Source: Acanthococcus lagerstroemiae
Lineage: Eukaryota > Arthropoda > Insecta > Hemiptera > Eriococcidae
Assembly (NCBI GenBank): GCA_031841125.1
Contig: JAJSSI010000048.1
Coordinates: 22,890 to 86,889, forward strand
Direction of reading: 5' to 3'
Length of the DNA stretch: 64,000 nt
This document shows, in pieces, positions 58,354-64,000 of this stretch. The notes under the pieces were generated by a model that saw only the letters and a program-made list of their open reading frames with translations, was not told the origin of the DNA and searched no databases. The translations under genes were made by a program, and so were the position numbers. The stretch's first letter is position 1; each line of letters begins with the position of its first letter.

Positions 58354-59648
58354 TTTCCGGATCTAGCGCAGACTCTTGCGCGAGATCGGTTACCGTAAAG
58401 GGGAGCATTTCAATTTGGTTTACTTGGACAATGCTCGGTTCGTCTGGGCCGGACTCAATAGCTGCTTGAATTGGAAACCGCGAAACAAAATTTGCGTTGG
58501 AGTGCTCATCAGATTTCCGGTATCTGATGTCATAGTTGAAACCCTGTAGAAAAAGTGCGTAGTGCAGGAGCCTGGTTGCACTCAGCGCTGGTTTCGCAGC
58601 ATCTTTCGCGAAAATGGATTGTAAGGGTTTACAATCGACATACAACGTAAATTTTCGCCCGAACAAGTATTTAAAAAATCTTTTAACACCCCAGTAGATC
58701 TCTAGACTTTCGCGATCTATCTGGCTATAATTACGTTCTGCTTTTGATAGCGCTCTTGAAGCGAACGCTACAGGTCTTTCTCCATTTTTGTAACGGTGAC
58801 TGAGAACTGCTCCGATCGCATATGGGGACGCATCCGTTGCCAGTATCAACTCTCAATTCGGATCGAAATGGCCTAATATTTTCTCGGATGTGATCAGCCT
58901 TTTGATTTTGTTAAATGCTGCTTGGCATTTTTCGTCCCAGACGAACTCGACATTTTTCTGCAATAATTTATTAATCGGATGCAAAATGTGACTCATGTTT
59001 GGACAAAATCTGCTATAAAAAACAACAAGGCCTGTAAAAGATTTTACTTCTGACACATTTCTCGGTGGTGGTGCCTTAAGTATCGCGTCTATTTTCTCAG
59101 ACGTTTTGTGAATACCTTTTTCGTCAATCTTATAACCGAGATATTCTAACTCATTTGTCAGAAACTGGCATTTGCTTTTCTTAAGCTTCACATTATTTTC
59201 TTAACAAATTTCAAAAAATTGCTTGATACTCTTAAAATGTACGAGTGAGTCGGCGCTAGAGATTTTTATATCATCGTAGAAACATCTACATCCGGAGACA
59301 GGCTTTAAAAATCGTTTCTACATATCTCTGCCATTTTGCAGGCGCCGACTGAATGCCATAATTTAAACGAGTTACCTTAAATAAACCCTTTGTCGTGTTT
59401 ACTGTCAGAAGCTTGGCAGTTTCGTCGTCTACTTTCATTCGCATGTACGCTTCTTTTACATCGAATTTTGAATAAAACTTACAGACTCTGAAATCATACA
59501 GGATTTCTTCAATGTTTGGTATCGGGTACTCCTCTGGAACTATCGCTTTGTTGACCGTAACGCTGTAGTCGCCCACCAACCACACCGCTCCTTCTAGTTT
59601 CCGCACTACCACCAACGGCGTTGCCCATTCGGCCGATGTTACCGCCAC
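58178..59648 (-). pseudogene. Ty3/gypsy reverse transcriptase and RNase H
   Basis: From 59648 down: EWATPLVVVRKLEG, then VTVNKAIVPEEYPIPNIEEI, then FYSKFDVKEAYMRMKVDDET and LNYGIQSAPAKWQRY. Next come the catalytic FYDD at about 59270 and YLGYKIDEKGIHKTSEKIDA. RNase H follows, with LATDASPYAIGAVLSHRY, then FASRALSKAERNYSQIDRES and FTLYVDCKPLQSIF. At least three stops (for example near 59200 and 58850) interrupt it. The catalytic Asp residues of both enzymes are visible. Confidence 0.85.
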
Positions 59649-59686
59649 GTAGATCCCTGCATTAACAAGACGATCAATTTCATTAG

Positions 59687-60470
59687 TTACATTGTCACAA
59701 AGGAATATACTACATTACGGTGTCTACAAAAAATCGGTTTTGCGTTGGAGTGAATCGAAACATGTTCACAAATATCTTTTAGCGTCGTATTATCGTCAGT
59801 AAAAAGGTCGTCGAATTCGATTGCGAGTTTATTTAACGCTTTTTCTAGATCGAACGGTACATTTATTTTCTTAACAATTTCATCGACTACACCGTCGTAA
59901 ATATCGAAACGTATCGCATACCACCACTCTCTACCAAATACCGTATCGTAATCCTCGTTTACAAGTAATAATCTAAGATCTTTAAAAATGTTCGACTTGT
60001 ATGTAACGTTTACTTTCACGAATCCGATTACAAGAATATAATGACCGGTATATAGCTTTGCAAAAGGATTTTACACGATTCCAAAGTTTTACATAAATTC
60101 AATTTTGAAAAATTCTTTTTCGACATAATAGCAAAACGAGATCCACTGTCAGCTTCAAAAACTACCGGTACCTTGTCTAAATAAAGTTGGGTAAATACTT
60201 TGTCTTTCGGATCTCTGATGGCGTTTACTTTCTCAATTTCGTAGTCGTGAAAATTGTAATCGGATACCGCTGATAATGGCACTGTTTCATAAGGCTCGGC
60301 GTTATCAATTTGATTCACTTTGGACGGGCTGCTTTTCCTGAGCGCCTCCCTTGATTTTCCACAGGCCACGGCGATGTGTCCAATTTTTCCGCACTTGTTA
60401 CATGCAGCAGATTTATAATAACAATGGTCTTCCTTATGACCACTTCTCGTACAACGATAACAAACATACG
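59687..60470 (-). pseudogene. Ty3/gypsy zinc knuckles and protease
   Basis: At the truncated 5' side, two CCHC knuckles are seen (CYRCTRSGHKEDHC, then CNKCGKIGHIAVAC), the remains of gag. The protease region follows (YLDKVPVVFEADSGSRFAIM, with Asp-Ser-Gly in place of the usual Asp-Thr/Ser-Gly-Ala). The linker to RT continues with VFGREWWYAIRFDIYDG and EFDDLFTDD. A frame break near 60025 separates two parts. The knuckles lie within about 100 bases of the junction with the unknown cassette. Confidence 0.8.
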
Positions 60471-60479
60471 GTTATGTTT

Positions 60480-60799
60480 TGAAGAGAATAACCAGCACAA
60501 TTTCCATCATAATGAAGAAATAACCATTCCGTACATTGACTTTCGAGATTTACCCTTTGAGGATAGTGATTATGAAATTGAAAAATTTGAAATTACTTCT
60601 TCTGGAAAACTTAAGAGTGTGTACAAAATATTTCAAGTGTGACTTGACACCTACACTCCCTGTAACAATTGACAATCTGAAATATTGGAATAGCGTTTCA
60701 GATCAGTATCTTAAAACCCTTGTAGTAGGGAACGTGTTGCAAATTGTATGGGTATTCAAACCAGGTGTGGTTCTAAATATTAGTGGTGGGGGAAATTGA
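60480..60799 (+). pseudogene. 3' end of an unknown ORF, truncated by the gypsy junction
   Basis: Two overlapping open frames (IPYIDFRDLPFEDSDYEIEK to about 60640, then TPTLPVTIDNLKYWNSVSDQ and VVGNVLQIVWVFKPG to 60799) read as one protein tail joined by a frameshift near 60640. Its 5' part is missing at the gypsy boundary. The stop lies inside the G-rich promoter module of the next ORF, a compact arrangement. No family is recognised. Confidence 0.4.
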
Positions 60800-60835
60800 A
60801 AAAATATATAAGATGTGAGGTTTCTTGGGTTTCAT
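60784..60835 (+). promoter_or_regulatory. Core promoter module 1 (G-box, TATATAAG, initiator)
   Basis: GGTGGGGGAAATTGAAAAAA is followed at once by TATATAAG and, about 25 bases later, TTTCATCACTC, which could be an initiator. The same order and wording recur at 61411. The ATG of the next ORF lies about 50 bases downstream. Confidence 0.55.
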
Positions 60836-60861
60836 CACTCGAGTTGTGGACTACATATACG

Positions 60862-61407
60862 ATGGCTTCACTGCTCAATCTCGCTACAAAGGTATATTTT
60901 GCAACTATTGCTAATGTGCATGAGATTACTGGCCTACCACCAGTTCTTGAGAGACAGTTGAGGGAAAAATGGTTGAATTTATCGAGTACAGAAATATTAG
61001 CTTGGGCTGAATACAGAACACGGGTTTATTCGTATAAAATATGTCTAAGGAGTTTTACAACAAGACCATTAAACATTCGGTACTATATTAGTCTGCGAAA
61101 AGGAAACATCCCATTAGATTGTATTATCAATGAACATCAAAATAAATATAAGGTAAATTATAGATCGTATTCTATACGTTGGATAGATACTGATTATCTG
61201 TATAACATCACCCACTTGTGTGATAAGTGTGTAGAAAAATATATCATACTTTTCGATCAGCAAAATATAAAATGTTCAGTAGATGAAGATTGTGAGGAAA
61301 AAACTGTAGATTTTAACGGCATTAAAGACTATTGGTTTAATCCATCATATGTACGTCGCAGATACTGTCGCTCATGTAAGTTATCCCCTCTCTTCACTGT
61401 AGAATAA
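60862..61407 (+). CDS. Unknown 181-aa protein, candidate E3-adaptor-like N-terminus and Cys pairs
   Basis: I chose the ATG at 60862 (ACGATGGCT) because it follows promoter module 1 at the right distance; an in-frame ATG at 60796 overlaps the TATA region. The first 40 residues (MASLLNLATKVYFATIANVH then EITGLPPVLERQLREKW) resemble the helical BC-box/F-box-like pattern of ubiquitin-ligase adaptors (S/TLxxLxxxxxxxxI...LPxxL). The C-terminal half has a CX2C (LCDKC) and a later CX2C (YCRSC), with two more Cys between them, suggesting zinc binding. It is intact over its whole length. No signal peptide or membrane segment. Function unknown; a viral origin is possible from the compact context. The adaptor idea is inference. 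Confidence 0.5.
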   Translation: MASLLNLATKVYFATIANVHEITGLPPVLERQLREKWLNLSSTEILAWAEYRTRVYSYKICLRSFTTRPLNIRYYISLRKGNIPLDCIINEHQNKYKVNYRSYSIRWIDTDYLYNITHLCDKCVEKYIILFDQQNIKCSVDEDCEEKTVDFNGIKDYWFNPSYVRRRYCRSCKLSPLFTVE

Positions 61408-61410
61408 AAA

Positions 61411-61475
61411 GGTGGTGGGGGTAATGAAAAAACTATAAATATAGGTAGCTCTACCCAGTATACTCATACTTGCTG
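61411..61475 (+). promoter_or_regulatory. Core promoter module 2 (G-box, TATAAATA, initiator)
   Basis: GGTGGTGGGGGTAATGAAAA leads into ACTATAAATATAG. TACTCATACTT, about 25 bases on, may be an initiator. It begins 4 bases after the stop codon of the preceding ORF and lies about 100 bases before the ATG of the next. Confidence 0.55.
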
Positions 61476-61546
61476 TGGACATTACAGTGAACACATCTCT
61501 TTACGGAAGCTCTGTTCATTGATTGTTTACTGCAAATTATTACACT

Positions 61547-62043
61547 ATGGCGGCTTACATTGTAGATTTCCAGGCATTCAAATCCCTTGATAATAAATTT
61601 ATAGTGAAGGAACTAGCGATAGTAAAGTATGGGGAGTCTTTCGCCTCGCATTTTGTCTTCAAACCTCCTTGTCACTACACCTACCTATCACCAGAAATGA
61701 AAAACGGGTTAATTTTCTATCAAAACACATTCACGGTTTACTTTGGAGTTTGGGGACTATTGAATATGAACACGTAGAGACTTTAATACGAATGAATTTA
61801 CTAAATCACGCGGATGTCATTCTTGTGAAGGGCTCAGAACATGTAAAATATATTTCAAAAGTATTAGAAGGAAAAGTACAAGTCTTGGATTTAGATCTTT
61901 ACCTAAGTAAAATTGACACTACTATTACCTGTAAGTATCACATGTTCCATCCTACACGCTGTGCTCTCAGTAAAGTACACGCGTATAACAAATGTTTACA
62001 AAATTACGGCTATCAACCAGCTGGTGAGGTTGTTTGGTGGTAA
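61547..62043 (+). pseudogene. Unknown protein of about 160 aa with one frameshift
   Basis: The ATG at 61547 (ACTATGGCGGC) opens with AYIVDFQAFKSLDNKFIVKE and LAIVKYGES, then FVFKPPC. Near 61700 the coding moves to another frame, continuing with KHIHGLLWSLGTIEYEHVET and DVILVKGSEHVKYISKVL. It ends in a His/Cys-bearing tail at 62043. The start (hydrophobic strand, Asp, then Lys-Glu-Ile/Leu strand) recalls an RNase H-fold nuclease, and I associate this type of sequence with a multicopy family in insects. I cannot place it in a named family. One frameshift is the only clear damage. Confidence 0.5.
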
Positions 62044-62286
62044 GTACTAGTACATTATTATTATAGTAAAAAAAAAAAAAAAAATCTAAGTATAAGTGTA
62101 CATATTATTATAAGTCATATTTTATTTAAAGAAAAAAATTAATTATAGCGCACGACGTCATCATATTCATATTATTATATTAGTAGTAGAAAAAAAAAAA
62201 CAACAACGGTTGCTTGATGGGCGTGGCCAAAGTGGGGAGTGACGTCATCACTTTTGAATGTGTCCTCAAGTGATCCATCTACTACT
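62044..62286 (+). promoter_or_regulatory. Noncoding tail of the cassette with CRE-like sites
   Basis: It contains CGACGTCA at 62153, TGACGTCA at 62240 inside the near-palindrome GTGACGTCATCAC, and GGGCGTGGCC at 62219, plus two A runs. CRE and GC/GT boxes suggest a regulatory region, possibly for transcription in either direction. No gene. Confidence 0.35.
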
Positions 62287-62720
62287 GGTAATTCTGTTTT
62301 GTTTGAAATATCAACCGTTTTCAACAGAAACGTTATGATTGGTTGTCATAGTACAAGTGCAGAAACGGTGGGGTAGCGGTTATGTTGTGGTTTTAAAGTT
62401 GAAATTCCACCACGCAGATTGTCCAGGAATGCTCACTGTCACTACCACCCACACATCTGAACCGGTTTTCATCATAAAGCTCATCAATTTAGTAGTGGTA
62501 GTGGTTTTACGAATGTATATCCACCTGAATGCGCTCGCCAATACATAGATCCTTGGTGTACATTTTAAAGTGGGAATTCCACAACGCAGACTGTTCACAA
62601 ACGCTTACTACTACTCTCGCATCTAACCCTGTTTTAATATATAGAGCTCATCAATTTAGTAGTGGAAGTGGTTTTCCGAATGTGTTCCACTTGGATACGC
62701 ACATCAAAATCTTCAACGGG
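62287..62720. repeat. 434-bp dispersed repeat, copy B
   Basis: See copy A at 5976-6409: same length, same internal two-unit structure. Here it separates the unknown cassette from an RTE linker fragment. Confidence 0.85.
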
Positions 62721-63067
62721 ATTGTTTGTTTTCAACTTTCCAAAACCAAATTTCCCTCTTTGCACAGTTCTTTTGTTGCCATTTTTATAGATCCATTGTC
62801 CCTCATACTGTTTTCCACTTTTGCTGTATCAAGTGTTCTTATGTCATTTCGAATTTGTTGTCGAGCTAATTTCTTCAATTTCGTCAGTTTTATTTTCTCC
62901 GTTGGTGCCAAGACTTTTTTTTGTTTGCAGTTGATCCCTTTCCTCGGTTATCTTTTTGGTTTTTTCTGTTAGTTTGTCATCCGCTATTTCTTTTTCTCTA
63001 ATCACCCCATATTCTTCGGTGCCTTCTTTAATTGCTTCTTCTATAATATTATATTTTTCTTGCACTT
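62721..63067 (-). pseudogene. RTE-like LINE fragment: linker upstream of the RT domain
   Basis: Minus-strand frame: EEAIKEGTEEYGVIREKEI, then DDKLTEKTKKITEERDQLQT, then in a second frame KKLARQQIRNDIRTLDTAKV and KMATKELCKEGKFGFGKLK. This Lys/Glu-rich order (KLSxxTKxLxxxRxxLxxK, then K...R.DI.......VE) is typical of the segment between endonuclease and RT in RTE elements. The RT itself is absent; the fragment stops at the 434-bp repeat. Confidence 0.5.
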
Positions 63068-63182
63068 AGAACCTTTTTCTTTTGCCTATCGACCAGCTTT
63101 ATTCGTCTCTTCTGATTTAATGATTTTTCATCTGTAATCTTCAGAGGTGATAAGCGTAGCTCCCGATAAATAATTTGAATAC

Positions 63183-63249
63183 GGTTGCCCTGTAGTTGCC
63201 TTGTAGAATAGGGTAACTGTTGCCGTTTTAGGGCAACTGCAGGGCAACC
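63183..63249. repeat. GTTGCCC inverted repeat
   Basis: GGTTGCCCTGTAGTTGCC (63183-63200) faces GGGCAACTGCAGGGCAACC (63231-63249), with about 30 bases between, including another GTTGCC. It is a strong hairpin in DNA or RNA. Confidence 0.8.
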
Positions 63250-63305
63250 ACACTGAAGGACCGCCCACTTCTAGAAGTTGCCTCATATTCTCCAGCAAAC
63301 TTCAC

Positions 63306-63385
63306 GGTTGCCCGTTGGTTGCCCGTTGGTTGCCCGTTGGTTGCCCTTTGGTTGCTCTTGGTTGCTCATTGGTTGCCTTTCGGTT
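63306..63385. repeat. 11-bp minisatellite (GGTTGCCCGTT)n
   Basis: About seven units, the first three perfect and the later ones diverged. It uses the same GGTTGCC core as the inverted repeat 60 bases upstream. Confidence 0.9.
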
Positions 63386-63544
63386 AAACAGTTTTTATTG
63401 TATAACTTTGTCCAGTATTTCGAGATACGAGTGTTTTGCGTGAAAGATTGTTGGAATTGTATTTCATATTATGTTATTAAAAGTGAAAATCGAAGCAATT
63501 TGAAGTACGTATAGTCAGATTCTACACCGTTGCCGTTCGAAGAG
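63386..63544 (+). other. Possible first exon end of a host gene
   Basis: Sequence leading to CGAAGAG/GTGAGTAC at 63544/63545, a strong splice donor. No transcription start or coding frame can be fixed. Confidence 0.25.
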
Positions 63545-63679
63545 GTGAGTACAAGTACGACGTACATGCTAAACGTAATACGTTTTCCGTATATATTTCT
63601 GTGTACCTACGAAACGTGTAACAGCATAGCATTACAGAGTGACAGGTATCAGACTACACGTTGTGCTTAATTTCCGCAG

Positions 63680-63754
63680 ATTACTTGTCCGTGTATCGCA
63701 GTATAACTCATCCCACATTGTTGCGTACACTGCATCTGTGATTGCATCGGCGAG
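63680..63754 (+). other. Possible 75-bp exon
   Basis: The acceptor TTTCCGCAG ends at 63679 and the donor GGCGAG/GTGAGTAC starts at 63755. The block is the same type as the previous one: both end in GAG followed by GTGAGTAC, and the introns start with similar words (ATGC(T/C)AAACGTA). A third acceptor (CTCCCTGCAG) ends at 63933. The introns would be 135 and 179 bp. No frame is diagnostic, so these may be untranslated exons. Confidence 0.3.
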
Positions 63755-64000
63755 GTGAGTACTACTTACTACATGCCAAACGTACCAGATATTACGATAT
63801 TACTTAGTGAGGAAAAAGAACGTTAACACGAGTTCTGCAACAGAACAAGCGTAAACACGTTTGTGACCCACGCGTACCGTGTACATAATATTTTTTTTAC
63901 ATAAGTGCACGGAGACAAATTTTCTCCCTGCAGATTTCTTTAAAAATATTAATAATGTGTCTTTTCTCGTAAACATCAACTGATTGAACGTTAACGAAAA

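Larger units (their letters stand above)
56845..60470 (-). mobile_element. Ty3/gypsy retrotransposon, 5'-truncated, minus strand
   Basis: The 3' LTR (56845-57042) is preceded, in element orientation, by a polypurine tract and by pol in the order zinc knuckles, protease, RT, RNase H, integrase. The 5' LTR and most of gag are missing: similarity stops near 60470, where unrelated plus-strand coding sequence begins. No envelope gene is present. Frameshifts and stops are spread through pol. Domain order and the RT sequence fit a Mag-like Ty3/gypsy lineage, with moderate certainty. Confidence 0.88.

Noticed and set aside
62219..62251. Resemblance of GGGCGTGGCC plus GTGACGTCATCAC to an adenovirus-type terminal repeat
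   Set aside because: Only short regulatory words match; there is no inverted partner and no replication gene, so a viral terminus cannot be claimed.

Overview
The window looks like nuclear DNA of an arthropod, most likely an insect. It is AT-rich and intron-poor. It is almost entirely built of transposable elements typical of arthropods: BEL/Pao and Ty3/gypsy LTR retrotransposons, jockey, R1-like and RTE-like LINEs, a Penelope-like element, several hAT transposons, an IS5-like (PIF/Harbinger or ISL2EU type) transposon, a Helitron-like array and many MITEs. The one well-supported spliced gene, a BED-finger hAT transposase, has short GT-AG introns of insect type. I found no intact host protein gene, tRNA, rRNA or CRISPR. 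A sap-feeding hemipteran is possible from the style of the hAT families, but that is only an impression.

Layout, left to right. 1-2.3 kb: one copy of a long repeat (second copy at 55.66 kb), running into a decayed KRBA2-like integrase fragment between GTAC-rich inverted repeats. 2.55-5.89 kb: a DNA transposon with TIRs of about 550 bp and a DDE_Tnp_4 transposase. 5.98-6.41 kb: a 434-bp repeat (second copy at 62.29 kb). 6.4-12.7 kb: mostly unremarkable, with a 284-bp MITE, a possible exon and a Penelope GIY-YIG tail. 12.67-15.70 kb: a hAT (hAT-I) whose transposase is cut by another element. 16.4-18.8 kb: a LINE carrying a nested R1-like LINE. 18.9-21.3 kb: two diverged tandem arrays.

21.74-46.89 kb is a single hAT (hAT-II) of about 3.8 kb blown up to 25 kb by nested insertions, most of them dated relative to each other by target-site duplications (TSDs). 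Inside it are hAT-III (22.08-28.23), which holds copy 1 of an unclassified 4.1-kb element ('CCCTAT element') and a short LINE; CCCTAT copy 2 (31.08-39.10), which holds a jockey LINE; a Helitron-like array (39.22-44.39), which holds an R1-like LINE and a 100-bp MITE; and hAT-IV (44.66-46.69), which holds another MITE.

47.4-49.1 kb: RTE-like RT and LINE ORF1-like fragments. 49.17-55.51 kb: a young, nearly intact BEL/Pao element with TSD, LTRs, PBS and PPT. 55.66-60.47 kb: the second copy of the left-end repeat, interrupted by a 5'-truncated Ty3/gypsy element on the minus strand. 60.48-62.04 kb: a compact gene cassette of unknown, possibly viral, origin. Two ORFs, each with a near-identical G-rich/TATA module upstream, are followed by CRE-like sites and the 434-bp repeat. 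62.7-64 kb: an RTE linker fragment, a GTTGCCC minisatellite, and two successive exon-like blocks with good splice signals that may be the 5' end of a host gene running off the right edge.

Almost all coding sequence is selfish-element machinery (transposases, integrases, reverse transcriptases). The reconstruction of insertion order and the 60.5-62 kb cassette are the main points of interest. Product calls rest on motifs read by eye.
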